The translations under genes were made by a program, and so were the position numbers. From Simmondsia chinensis (taxonomy: Eukaryota > Streptophyta > Magnoliopsida > Caryophyllales > Simmondsiaceae), in the NCBI GenBank assembly GCA_018398585.1, contig JAGTTD010000002.1, positions 35,580,186-35,644,185 of the forward strand: DNA of 64,000 nucleotides. Reading direction: 5' to 3'. Under the pieces are notes generated by a model. The model ran no database searches and was not told the origin of the DNA. It worked only from the letters and a program-made list of their open reading frames with translations. Shown one piece after another: positions 36,000-47,280 of this stretch. Numbering within the stretch: position 1 is the first letter of the stretch; each line of letters begins with the position of its first letter.

Positions 36000-36575
36000 G
36001 GAGTTCAGTATGATGTGGGATTAGTTAGGATAAGCTGAACTCAAGCTCTAGCTGCACGCCTGACTTGATATTCCCTACAAGATCAAATGAACGGTTAGAG
36101 GGGGGGACCCCTCCGATGCTTAAGTTAGTATTAATATCATTAAATAATGATAAAGGCAGGTAATAAATAAACATAGTAATGACGAATCAACAAATTAATA
36201 TGATAAATATATTGAAATACCAAGTCTAGTTTAGTATTGGCCCAAAGTCCTTTTGAGAATACATTAGAAATATGAAATAAAGATATAATTGGCTAGCTAA
36301 ACCCACAATAGGCTAATAATAATTGGCTAGTTAGGCTTGTAGGAGGCTAATAAAATAAATAGGCTAACATAAACTTTATTTAATATTAGGTAAAATAAGC
36401 ATAAAATACTTAGCTCGCGATGAGTAGAAATCCCAAAATAGTAAAATTAAGAGGTATGGGATCATCATCATCCTCATCATCTTCATCTCATCCTCTCTTC
36501 TTTTCCCCTCCCTTTTAATTACCGGTCCGTTTATTTGATTCCTCAGGATTCGATCTTCTAATTTAAGTCTAATTT
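36000..36575 (-). repeat. Left LTR of the large LTR element, part after the CACTA
   Basis: It matches 43431-44206 (GGAGTTCAGTATGA, AATAATGATAAAGGCAGG, AATTGGCTAGTTAGGC, ATTACCGGTCCGTTTA, TAATTTAAGTCTAATTTT). It lacks about 200 bp of the iterated TTGGCTAGTTAGGCCTGTAG and CACGTGGGGG stretches seen in the right copy. The first 37 bases of this LTR lie at 21671-21707, left of the CACTA. Confidence 0.8.
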
Positions 36576-36578
36576 TGG

Positions 36579-36963
36579 GGGGTTTTAGGGGGGGGGGGGG
36601 GGGGGGGGGGGAGATTTTTTACCCCCCACCCCTCATTACTCCCAATTTTTTTAACCCCCAAATTGGGGGATAAAAGTGGGTAAGGGTAATTTTTAAAATT
36701 TTTGGATACTTTTACCCTTATTTTATTTATAACTCTTTTTACCCTTACCCCTTTACCCAATTGTCAAACAAGGGTAACTCATTTACTCCTCTTTACTCTT
36801 ATCCCTCTTAATTTGACATATCTAAATAAGGATAGGATATTACCTTACCCTCTCCATCTTTACCTCCTTTATCCAGTTGCCAAACAAAGCATTAATATGA
36901 TGTTCAAGTAATCATGATTTATAAATAGATGCGCGGCCTATCATAAACCGTGATAGGGCATTT
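36579..36963. repeat. MITE-like insertion next to the left LTR
   Basis: 385 bp flanked by the 13-bp direct repeat AGTCTAATTTTGG (36566-36578 and 36964-36976). It contains a 24-base G run (36588-36611) and internal inverted pieces (GGGTAAGGGTAA against TTACCCTTACCC-type). It also has a perfect 7-bp stem, CCTATCA...TGATAGG, near its right end. The transposon class is unclear. Confidence 0.45.
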
Positions 36964-36976
36964 AGTCTAATTTTGG

Positions 36977-37440
36977 ATCTTAATAGAACATTTTCTCTTC
37001 GTGTTTGTTTGAATGGAGCAGTTTTCATTTATATAGGAATGTTTAAAGGAATATGGGCCTCTGAAGCCTTAGAGTATTTAAGCATTTTGCTCCTTTATTT
37101 CGTTAAGCATTAATGGTGATTCGGGCTCTAAATGTAACATGCTTGGACAAAATTAAGGTGTGTAGTATGTTGCATTATATGTCCAAGTAAACAGTATGTT
37201 ATATACCTTAGTGCAGTTAATGTTGTGAGTATGCCTTGGCATTTTAATACGTCGTACTAGTCCGATGAGAATTAGCATGTTATTGATGTAACCATCTCGT
37301 AAGTAGATATGGCTTATGTCATGGAGATTGGCATATCTTTTAAACATACAAATCTTATGTAACAAACTGTAAGTCACATTCATTAAATGAAAAATAGATA
37401 ATTGTGCTAAGTGTACCATCCCTAGGTAACTCTTGGGTGG
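36977..37440. other. Internal region of the large LTR element, no coding
   Basis: AT-rich with no recognisable domain. Confidence 0.4.
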
Positions 37441-37441
37441 A

Positions 37442-37770
37442 TCATGATGAGTTTTGCACCCGTTGTGAGTAGTTGCACCAGGGCAGATCATAGTGATGAG
37501 TTTTGCACGTGCTGCGGGTGGTTGCACCAGGGCGGACCATGGTGATGAGTTTTGCACCCGTTGCAGGTGGTTGCCCCAAGGCGGACCATGGTGATAAGTT
37601 TTGCACCCGTTGCATGTGGTTGCACCAGGGCGGACCATGGTGAGTTTTGCACCCGTTGCGGGTGGTTGCACCAGGACGAACCATGGTTACACCCATTGCG
37701 GGTGACTGCACCAGGGCGGACCATGGTGAGGACCCATTGCAGGTGATTGCACCAGGGTAGACCATGGTTA
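37442..37770. repeat. GC-rich minisatellite of seven units
   Basis: Seven variants of GTTGCGGGTGGTTGCACCAG followed by GGCGGACCATGGT, with unit spacing of about 39-52 bp depending on whether a GATGAGTTTTGCACCC segment is kept. It is GC-rich against an AT-rich background. Open frames on both strands here come only from the repeat. Confidence 0.92.
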
Positions 37771-37779
37771 TGCGTACAT

Positions 37780-39050
37780 ACCTGGTGAATGTTAAGTGCC
37801 ATATATAGAATACCTAGATAAAGTCCAGATAGCAAGCATAATCGAAGTAGTAAAACTACGCAAGGCAATATTCTTGTTTGATAACAAGTATATCGAGGAT
37901 ATATATCAAAGTAAAGACAGGGTGCTAGAATTATCACATCTTGAGGGTTGTTATTGCCAAGCAAAAAGTGAATCAAGCGTATGGCTTATTATTCTCTAAG
38001 GATGTCCTTGGTTGGCATTGGTTTACCTCTGGCATTCGTCATGTACTGGTGAAACGAAGTTCGGACTATGAATAGGGACAAGTCCCCCAATCCTAAAAGG
38101 ATTTGTATCACTGCTGAAATGAAGTTTTGATTGTGAATCGGGTTTTATCACTGCTGAAATGAAGTTCGAACTGTGAACCAGGACGAAGGCCCTAGTCCTA
38201 AAATGATTTGTACACCACCATGGATAGGGAATCGCGAATGAAGGAAAAGTCCTCCAACTCCTAATACTTATGAAACGATTTTTGACTCAGATGCATTTTC
38301 GACTTTTGATATGACTTGATTTAGCTAGACTAAAAAGTATCCCCCAAAAAGTACGTAGCATACAACCACGTCCGATTTAAAAAAATAGTGATACCTTGTA
38401 GCTTATGAAATAAGTTAAGTATGGTGAAATTCCCTTTTTTGACTAAATAGCCCTTGCTAGTGTTTTGTAGGTGAAAAATTGCCACGCTAGCACATGATGA
38501 GTAGCTTGTATCATAATAGCATATTGAGTTCCCTTTGGATAAATTGTTTGCTTTGGGGTTTTATTCATAGGTGTGTAAAATATGCCAATAAGAAATTAAT
38601 GGAGTAATTGGATTAGTCAAGGATGGAGAGAGACAAACGACATTTCCTATGAATTCCAAAAAAGTTATGAGATCTCTTACGTGCAAAAACAAAGTCCTTG
38701 GAATGAATCATGTAATTTTGCCATCTTGTTATAAGTGCTTTCACTACTCTTGAACTTGGTGCTTATATGTACTTTTTGATTTGCACTTGTGTTTCGGTGT
38801 TGGATTGTGTTTGTTGTGTGTTCTGGAACTATGAAAGTTATGGTTGATGACTTCGTTCCTTTAATACCCTTAATTTGCTAACTCGACAATTTGAGAGTAA
38901 GGGTCTAGCGAGGTTTGGTTCCTTATGAAAGATATACTATAGTAAACTTGGTCACTTGATATAGTGGCTGACAAGTATAGACAGACATTCGTGCTGGTTA
39001 ATGAACATAATTTGTTCGAATAGTAGGATTGGAGTAGTTTAGGATTGTGA
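37780..39050. other. Internal region of the large LTR element
   Basis: A short direct repeat, CACTGCTGAAATGAAGTT, recurs at about 38110-38165. No coding domain seen. Confidence 0.35.
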
Positions 39051-42000
39051 TGAGAACTGAATTCAGTTGAATAGAAATTGTAGCAAATATTGGTTAAAAT
39101 TATAATGAAAATTGGTTTAACGAGCTGAGTTAAACAGAGCTTGTAACAAAAGTTAGTTCAAATAGTGTTGAACTAGATTGACAAATACAAGTTCCCCTAC
39201 TGCTACTAGTCCTAGTTTAAAGCCCATGCATTCTTTTGCACCTGCTGCTTTTTCTCTTAATTCATCAAAGCCTACTTCTAGTCAAATTTATCAACCACCA
39301 GAAGCCTTTAGAAAGTGCAATTCGCAATGGGCAAGCGTCTTGTGACTCACTAGAATACATGATTTGGAGTTCCGTTTAATGGAACCTCATTTCTTATGCT
39401 AAAGGTATCAATGTATGCTTATTTTTCGTTTGGTTAGTGTTAAACACCTTGCCACTTTATTTTGAGCAAAGAGAACTTACACTGGAAAGTGAGTTGAAGT
39501 GTTGTTAAATTGTGTCTGAATATTACAAATGGGCAACGATTATTGCCAATGATTTATATGATAATGCAGAGTGCATGATTGCTCGCCTGAGGATTGTTGT
39601 ACTTATTTAAAAATGTTTTGCTTAGTCTAGGATCATCTTAAGGCCTGCCTACTTCTTTTACTGGTTAGATTTATGGATTAGTTATAGTTTATCGTCACGA
39701 TGTTTGGTATGCCTGTATGGTATAGCATAGGCTGCAAAATCTATATTATGGTTCTTATAGGGAGTATGAGTTGTTTGAATTTTATAGTATTTTATGCTAT
39801 TGCTCATCAAATTATGAAAGATGAACCAACAAAAATGCCTTTATGTCATCGATTCGGTCTACTTGGCATCAATAATTCAGCACTATCACTGTTAGGTGCT
39901 GGCATCGCAATATACAAACGGCGTTCCAATGGCAAAATTAGAGAGTGTGTTGATTCCCTTGTAGAGGAGATACACTATGGAGGGGTAGGTTATCCATTTA
40001 GTATGGTGATCAATGAACGAGAACAAGCTTTCCTAGTGTATTCCAAGGCGGTGCCTGACCTAAAGCACGGCTTGTAACTTTAACTATGTTTGTAAACAAA
40101 GATCCCCTAACCTTGACTAAGTTAATAGGAATCAATTTTATAATTAAAGCTTATGTATTTTGGACTAGGTAAATTAATAATATTTACTCCAAAATGATGT
40201 ATGGCTTCAACATTAGCCAATTTAGACCTTATGTACCGGAAATTGTAACTTTCAAAACGTTTGTTTATGGTGGTGGTTGTTGAGGTAAATTTTGATTAGA
40301 ATGGAATTGCAACGAAAGTTGGCTCAAACAAGAAATTACCAGAGTGGAATTGTAGCAAAGATTAACTCTTTGGGGTTTGATTTGAAATGGCGTTGGGGTG
40401 AGGGTTGGTTAAGCTGGCTATTGGACGACCTTTGAGTTTACAATAATTTAAGTTGATGTGTTATAGTTCTATTAGTTGATCTATAACAAGAGAAGTTTAT
40501 ATATGTGTGATATTTATGAAAAGCAGGTGATATGAATACTTTCACAACAAATTCCACACATAATTTGTGTATGGTTTTTAGCACTTAACGAAAGTGGATA
40601 ACAGAGATGATATATATAAAAAGAAGATATAGTTTTCAGTAGAAGGTATCACCTAGTGAACTTTTAATTTGTAAGTGCTTAATAGAAGGAAATTATAATT
40701 TTGTTCATTTTTGGTGGAGTGTTCAGAGGCATTTAGTTACTTGTGACTGATTGAGAGAAAACTGTATAATTGAGATTCTCATAATAAAAGGCGAGTAAAT
40801 TTTAGCTTTGTATAATAGCTTAGTACTACTAGGATAGACTGTCTATAAGAGCTGTATTATGAAATAATAGTTGAAAAAGCCTTAATCTCAATGAAACACG
40901 AGAGGGATTCGAATGCGATTATCAAAGATAAAAGAAATTATAGCAAATTCAAAGCTAGGATCACTATGTGATGAATGACTTCGGTTGTTATATGAACAAA
41001 TGGGTAAAAGTTGTTCTAATCCGAACTTGATTTGATAGGAATGAAATGTAAGTAGAATAAACTCGATTATAACTTAGTCGACTGAGAATTGGTTCAACAT
41101 GAGTTATAACGAAGACTGAATCAAAACAAGATTGAGTTGAATTGAGATTATGACCCAAGTCAATCTTAAGATTGAAATGAAAACTGACCAATATTGAGAT
41201 TTACTTGACTTGGGGTTGTAACTAAAATCTACCGAAATTAAGACGACATTGGTTTAACAAGGATAGAATTAAACTAAAATTGTTACGAATAGTTAGTTCA
41301 AGTAGAGTCGAACTAAAGTGAGATGGTAGCAGGATTCAGTCCAGATAGGGTAGAATTAAACTGATGTTATAACGAGAATTTCTTCATGAAGGTTGAGTTA
41401 AACCAAGATTATAACAAGGATTAGTTCTAAAAGGGTTGAATTGAACAAGTGCTACAATGAGAACTTGTTCATACAAAGTTGAACTAAGTTGAGATTGTAG
41501 CAAAAAATGGTCTAATCCAAACCAAATTAAATCGATTATTGTAACAAAAATTGACTCTTTTATGGCTGATTTGAATAGAAACAGAGTTGAAAATTAGGGG
41601 TTAGCTCGAACTTATGATCATGATGAGAAAGATTCAATCAAGGTTTAACCAAACGAAGATTGTAACGAAAATTGGTTCAGTGAGGATTGAACTATATTGG
41701 GCTTGTCATGAGAATTAAATCAAGTTGAGATTATGACAGGAACTGATCCCATTAAAGTTAAATTGAATAGAGATTGCTACGAAAATTTGCTCAATAAAGG
41801 TTAAACTAATATTGCTATTGTGACAAAAACTAACCCTTTATTATTGAATTAGATTAATGCGGTAGTAGAAACTAACCCAAATTAAGGTTGGGTGAAGTAG
41901 ATATTGTAATGAAAACTAACACCTTAGGTTTAGGTTAAACTAAGATGGTACTAAAAAATTGACCTCTTAGGGTCGAATTAAGCAAATATTGTAATAGAGA

Positions 42001-42090
42001 TTGACTCTTTTAGGATTGAATTAAACAAAGATTTAATAAAAATTGACTCTTTTAGGGTTGACTAAGGCAAAGATTCTAATAAAAATTGAC
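39050..42090. repeat. Diffuse degenerate repeat field
   Basis: Dozens of diverged units of the type GATTGTAACGAAAATTGG followed by TTGAACTAAA occur (for example at 39060-39200, 40290-40380 and 41030-42080), with irregular spacing of roughly 50-70 bp. A 125-codon plus-strand frame at 39700-40077 matches nothing I know. This is probably non-coding internal sequence of the large LTR element. Confidence 0.6.
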
Positions 42091-42535
42091 CCAAATGAGG
42101 GTGTGAAGGTGAGAGAAAGAGTGAGTTATTTGACCATGGTAGGTGGCGGCTGACTGGTGACAGTCGGTGCATCGATGGTTGTGGTGGCCCAAAATTCCGG
42201 CAGTGGTGGATGGCGCTTCACGTGGTGGTTGGAGATAAAGCCTTGCGTGGATGTTGAAAATGGTCGTCATCAGAGCATGGCGGTCAATAGGTCACGTTGG
42301 ACCATAGGTCATGGCAGACCATTGGTCGAGGCGGGTCAAGGGTCAAGGCGAGCAAGGTATTGGGTGAGCTAGGATGACGCCGGGGTAGCAGTGGTGGTGT
42401 TGTTTTTGTGGTGAGTGGTGTTGGGTGTTACCACTAATGAAGATGAAAAGGATAGTCAAAGTGCCAAAGTGCCGGTCCAAGCTTGTTTTTTGGTTTACTT
42501 TTTGTTTTTTTAATTAAGTATCCTGTAACTTTAAA

Positions 42536-43160
42536 CGGGCATAACTTTTAACTTGCTTGGAATTAGAGTGCGGGTTGCATATCAAAACGAAACTCTCAAA
42601 GAGCTCTATGCAGCTGGTATAATTTCTTATATTTAAGAAGAAGATAGCAAAGATGTGGTCAGTGATTGGTGGCTTGTATAAGTTGACCCTGAAACTTAAA
42701 CCAACATAATGCTTAATTCCTGAGGAGCTACGAGCCAACTCATTCATCAAAACGAAGCTCTTGAAGACTTTTATATAACTATACTGATTTTTTGAGCTTT
42801 TGGATCAAAGAAAGCATAAAAGAGGTGAATCAAGTCAACATATTGCTTGTTGTGGCTAGGTAACTTACTGTACAAATTAAAACAAGCGTAACTTTTGATC
42901 TATGAAGAGTTATGAATTGAGTTTTATATTAAAGCGAGCTCTTGAAGAGTTCTAGGCACTCTCATAAAATTTTTGAACGTTTGATGGCAAAAAGTATTCG
43001 AAAAAGGATTTGTGCGAGCTAAGCACAGGTAAGGCATACAACATACGTTACAACTTTAAAAGGACATATTTTTCAATCTGTGACGAGTTATGGATCGAAT
43101 TTTATATCAAAACAAAGCTCTTGTGGAGCTTTAGATGACTATGATGATTTTTCAGATTTT
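42536..43160. repeat. Tandem repeat of about 175 bp near the primer-binding site
   Basis: Four diverged units share TAACTTTTGATCTATGA.GAG, then ATATCAAAACGAAGCTCTTG, then GAGTTCTAGGCACT. Their anchors are near 42590, 42760, 42935 and 43117. The array lies in the 5' internal region of the minus-strand LTR element. Confidence 0.75.
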
Positions 43161-43368
43161 TTCCAAAGAAAAAAAAAATGAAAAAGGTATAAAGGTTTCA
43201 ACCATACTTGATTTTATTCAAATAAGTCTTCTTTATAAATTTTGTTTTGATGGACCTTTGTGGAGAATGCCAAGGAATACAAAGAAAGTGTTGAAAATTA
43301 ATGTACTTGACGCTAAGGAACGCTTGAGTCTTACGAGGAACATCGAGCCAGGCGTGAGCTTATGATTC

Positions 43369-43386
43369 CTCCCACAGACGGCGCCA
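43369..43386 (-). other. Primer-binding site of the large LTR element
   Basis: The minus strand reads TGGCGCCGTCTGTGGGAG, eight bases from the LTR start at 43395. This class of site is common in plant gypsy elements; the tRNA is not assigned here. Confidence 0.65.
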
Positions 43387-43394
43387 TTTATGTT

Positions 43395-44206
43395 TGTGAT
43401 GGATTTGGTCAGTATGCTTATTCATCACTTTGGAGTTCAGTATGAGGTGGCATAAGTTGAACTCAAGCTCTAACTACACATCTGGCTTGATATTTTCTGC
43501 AAGATCAAATGAACGATTAGAGGGGTCGGTGGAGTAACCCATGGTGGACCCCTCCGAAGCTCAAGTCAGTATTAATACCATTAAATAATGATAAAGGCAG
43601 GTAATAAATAAATATAATAATAACGAATCGACAAATTAATATGATAAATATATCAAAAAACCAGGTTTAGACCCCCTGAAGAGCTAGTTTAATATTGGTC
43701 CAAAGTCCTTTTGAGAATATATTAGACATATGAAATAAAGATATAAGTGACTAGCTAAACCCACAGTAGGTTAATTATAATTGGCTAGTTAGGCCTGCAG
43801 TAGGCTAATAATAATTGGCTAGTTAGGCTTGTAGTAGGGAAGTAATAATTGGCTACTGAGGCCAGTAGTATGCTAATAATAATTGGCTAGTTAGGCCTGT
43901 AGTAGGCTAATAAAATGAACAGGCTAACATGGACTTTATTTAACAATAGGTAAAATAAGCATAAAATATTTAACTTAAGATGAGTAGAAATCCCAAAATA
44001 GTAAAATTAAGAAGCATGAGATCATCATCATCATCATCTCATCATCATTTTCATCATCCCATCATCACATCTCATCCTCGCTCCTCCTCCCCTCTTGACA
44101 CGTGGGGGAGGGGTGTCCAAATTTGGGGTGACACGTGTCACTTTTAATTACCGGTCCGTTTAATCGATTTCTTGGGGGTTTGGTTTTCTAATTTAAGTCT
44201 AATTTT
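43395..44206 (-). repeat. Right LTR of the large LTR element
   Basis: It pairs with 21671-21707 plus 36000-36575. It contains five iterations of an AATTGGCTAGTTAGGC unit at about 43750-43910 and ATC microsatellites at 44020-44080. The sequence TTCATCACTTTGGAGTTCAG here is the empty-site version of the CACTA insertion point. Its outer end may extend beyond 44206. Confidence 0.78.
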
Positions 44207-44572
44207 ATTTTATTTGATTTCTATGTTAATTATTTGCTCATTGTATTCGTATAACTAAGGATATAAGTATTGGGCGAGTAAGTGCTGAGCAGGTAGGCAT
44301 TGGGCACGCGACCCAAAATGGATATAACCTTCAGTCCTTTTATAATTAGCCAATCTGTGTAAATTACTTGTCTAGAAAGCGACCCTCTATATTATAGCTA
44401 TATAAGGATAAGTGTAAGTGGACGAATCGAGGGGGTGCAAGTAGGCGAATCATGTTGGTTTAACTGGGGGAATTATACGATTTCAGAGATATAGTTATAA
44501 ATAATTATTACCCGAATAATAACTTATTTGCCAATCTACAGTAGCAAGCTGTTCAATTACAAGTTACCAAAA
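44207..44572. other. Unassigned, possible distal LTR sequence
   Basis: AT-rich. It lies between the last base shared by the two LTRs and the resumption of foldback sequence at about 44573. It could be LTR sequence that is deleted from the left copy. Confidence 0.4.
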
Positions 44573-44678
44573 CCTAAGTTTAAATATTTTATTATCGAGG
44601 TACCCTATATTAGAATTTGATGAAATTTTTTAGAAATCTAACCAATTTTATGCAAAGATAATATATAAAATCATATCA
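44573..44678 (+). repeat. Foldback-type repeat, copy A, continuation
   Basis: It picks up where 21670 stopped: CCTAAGTTTAAATATTTTAT, then GGTACCCTATATTAGAATTT and CCAATTTTATGCAAAGATAA. It matches the reverse complement of 47475-47575. Confidence 0.7.
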
Positions 44679-45262
44679 TGTTGGTGTAAATCCTCAAAAC
44701 TCAAGTGAACGGGTAACTTTTTGATCTTCAGGTTTCGAGGCATGAAGTCACTTTCCTTAAGACTTGTTTCAGCGTATGAAATAGTCTCGGGGATACAGTG
44801 ATAACCAAAAATATGGAGTGAAAGTATGTAAGAGGAGATATAGGGAGATGTAAGAGAATGACCGTTTTTCACATACAAAAACTTGTTTTTTCATCATCTT
44901 CATCAACATTAATGGAGGGATATATATAGTAAAACAAGTGAAAGAAGACGTCCCAAAAATATATCCAAAAAGGGGTGCAAAACCCGGGAAGTTAACCCGC
45001 AAAACCAAGCGAAAAACTGCCCCTGTGTGTCGACACACAGTTCCGCAGTCCCGGTACTGTTGATCTGTGTGTCGACACACGGGCCCTGTGTGTCGACACA
45101 CACCTCTGCATCCCTGTTTCTGTAAGAATGTGTGTCGACACACATCCCAATACACTTCAAAATATATCAAAACACATCAAACCACTTGGAACACACATTT
45201 GGAACCAACTTCATAAAACTTCATTCACAAATTTCATTACATAATTTGAAAATACATCAACA
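44679..45262. mobile_element. Solo LTR with four SalI-type palindromes
   Basis: 584 bp beginning TGTTGGTG and ending CATCAACA, flanked by the 5-bp duplication TATCA at 44674-44678 and 45263-45267. The inverted foldback copy has an uninterrupted AATATTGATATGATTTT near 47480, which is the empty site. The TG...CA ends and the 5-bp duplication indicate a solo LTR. Four palindromes of the form TGTGTGTCGACACACA lie at about 45024, 45066, 45087 and 45129. Confidence 0.85.
45024..45145. repeat. Four near-identical 15-18 bp palindromes
   Basis: Palindromes centred on GTCGAC occur at 45024-45039, 45067-45080, 45087-45102 and 45128-45145 (the last is 18 bp, ATGTGTGTCGACACACAT). They are separated by short non-palindromic spacers that differ from each other. 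Confidence 0.95.
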
Positions 45263-46372
45263 TATCAATATTTTCAAAAAAAATTTAACGAATTATGATA
45301 AAATATTCGCCAATTTTCGTGTAAACTACTTACATATATTGCAGAAATCAGATGCCGTGTCAACATCTTTTGTCAAAATAACCAAATTATAATGAAAATA
45401 CTTATATATTATCGAAGTCATGTTCTAATTTAACATTTTTCAATAAATATCTATCGAATTTCAGAAGAGGCATACCGGATTGATAAAATTTTAAAATATC
45501 CAAGTACTTGATTTATAGAAGTTTAAACCTCAAGGTATCCCACTTATTAGAACTTTAGGATACCTAAGTGATAAATAATCAAATCTCGTGTATCCCACTT
45601 ATGTATATTACTTATGTAATAATTAGTCGAATCTTGAGGTATCCTACTTATATATTGAAATGCCGGATACCTAAATAATATTCAAAAATCAAAGTATCCC
45701 ACGTATACATTGAAATATCTGGGGTGCCTAAATAATAAATAGTCAAACTAAGGGTGTTTATGGGTTAGGTAATACCCAAGACCCCCCCAACCCATATCAA
45801 TTGGATTGGGTATAGTTTCTACATTAGGTCTAATGGGTCTAAATAATATACATTGTACCCATAGGTATCGGGTATGGTTCCGGGTTACCCATGGGTCGGC
45901 ATTCATTATCTTTAAGCATTTCCAAATGAGCCTAAATCAATATTAAATGAGTCTAAATGAGGCGAATATATCTCGGATATTTTAAGGTTTTACTATTTAT
46001 TATTCAGGCACCTCAAACATTTCAATATATAAGTGGGACACTTTGATGTTTGACTATTATTTACGCATCCGATGTTTCAATATATAAGTAGAATACCTCA
46101 AGGTTTAACTATTTATTACTTAAGTACATGACATTTCAATATATAAGTGAGATACTCGAGATTTGATTATTTATTACTTAAGTATCCCAAAGTTCCAATA
46201 TATAAGTGTGATACCTTAAAGTTTAAACTTCTATCAATTAGATACCTGGATATTTTAAAATTTTATCAATTCAATATCCTTCTTCTGAAATTCCATTGAT
46301 ATTTACTGGAAAATGTTAAATTAGAATACGATTATGATAATATATAAATATTTTTATTACAATTTGTAGAAA
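45263..46372. repeat. Foldback-type repeat, copy A: two arms and loop
   Basis: Arm 1 (about 45263-45750) and arm 2 (about 45990-46372) are inverted to each other: CATGTTCTAATTTAACATTT against AAATGTTAAATTAGAATACG. The arms are built of 55-65 bp iterations around CACTTATATATTGAAAT and GGATACCTAAATAATAAAT. The loop (about 45755-45990) has TATCAATTGGATTGGGTATA and is shared with about 47965-48195. This is the structure of a foldback or long-TIR DNA element. Confidence 0.75.
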
Positions 46373-47280
46373 TAACAACCCGAATAGTACAACCGTAGAA
46401 GAAAACAGCGAAATGATAGTGAAAAATATAGTGAAAATACTGCAAAAAATACAGCAAGATTGTGCGAAAAATACAGTGAATTACAGTAAAAAAATGCAGC
46501 AATATTACAGTAACCGAAACTGTTAAATGCTGTAAATTAAACTGTAAAATAAGCTGAAAAATTGCAGTAAAAGAATCTGTTGAAATTCAAAAAAATGTTG
46601 CAGAAATAGACGCAATAAAATGTTGTAAGTCGCAGCGTGAAATTCACATAAAATGCCTAAACACAGTAATCAAATGATACCAAAAATAGAGGGATTGATT
46701 AGAAAATAAGGAAGATACCGTGCCGTGGGAAATACCATTGTCCTAAAAGACGATTTCGCCTCTGCTTCGGTGCAAACAGATGTGTAGGCGGCCGTCCTCC
46801 AGGATTTACACGATCCGACTTTTAACATGCACTCGTTAATCGATGGTTAGGAACGCCTCGAACTTTGCTCAAATCAAGAAGGAGAAACCGAGAGAGAGAG
46901 AGAGAGAATTAGGAGAAATAGAGCAGCGGTTTTGTTGGATGATCAACCTAAGGTAGAAACCCCCCTATTTATACTAACCTAAATTTTGACTAGTATAATT
47001 GTTGCAATTAATAAGAGGGCCCAAACAGCTAGTAACGGTTCATGGGCATTAAGACCGGGCCCAACGGCTAGTTGTCATAAATTTTCGCAAAACGAATATA
47101 CCCGTTAACTAAAAGATTACCCACACCCTCGCCCGAGCAAGGGGTGGCAGGCGGGCGGCGTACGCGTGTGGTTTCCACTATTCCTTCACCCATGGTTTGA
47201 TTCAAATGGGTTGAGAAAAAGTTCCCTTATAAACTCAACTTGACCCCCTTAAATTGTCTATGTGGGATAGAACCCACTTA
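46373..47280. repeat. Probable LTR fragment between foldback copies
   Basis: It carries iterated ATACAGTGAA/TACAGTAAAA pieces, then GATTTCGCCTCTGCTTCGG and GTGTAGGCGGCCGTCC, a GA microsatellite and CCCCCTATTTATACTAACCT, a TATA-like and leader-like order as in a copia LTR on the minus strand. No partner is in the window and there is no coding, so the class is uncertain. Confidence 0.4.

Larger units (their letters stand above)
21671..44206 (-). mobile_element. Large LTR retrotransposon, host of the CACTA insertion
   Basis: Direct repeats beginning TGTGATG.ATTTGGTCAGTATG occur at 21671 (continuing at 36000-36575) and at 43395-44206. Just left of the right copy, the minus strand reads TGGCGCCGTCTGTGGGAG (43369-43386), a primer-binding site of the TGGCGCC class common in plant gypsy elements. 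The element is therefore read on the minus strand with its 5' LTR at 43395. The left LTR is split by the CACTA element. The internal region (36977-43368) shows no polymerase, only tandem and degenerate repeats, so it looks non-autonomous. The outer right end beyond 44206 is uncertain; foldback sequence resumes near 44573, and CCTAA flanks both junctions (21662-21666, 44573-44577). Confidence 0.65.

Noticed and set aside
37442..37770. CRISPR-like array
   Set aside because: Plant nuclear context; the units abut without unique spacers, so it is a minisatellite.
37153..37976. Long overlapping minus-strand frames with repeated Asn/Gly/Cys/Lys motifs
   Set aside because: They are the translation of the minisatellite units in three frames, not a repeat protein.
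39700..40077. 125-codon plus-strand frame with hydrophobic segments
   Set aside because: It lies in a degenerate repeat field of a retroelement interior, has no recognisable domain and no splice or start context; not called as a gene.
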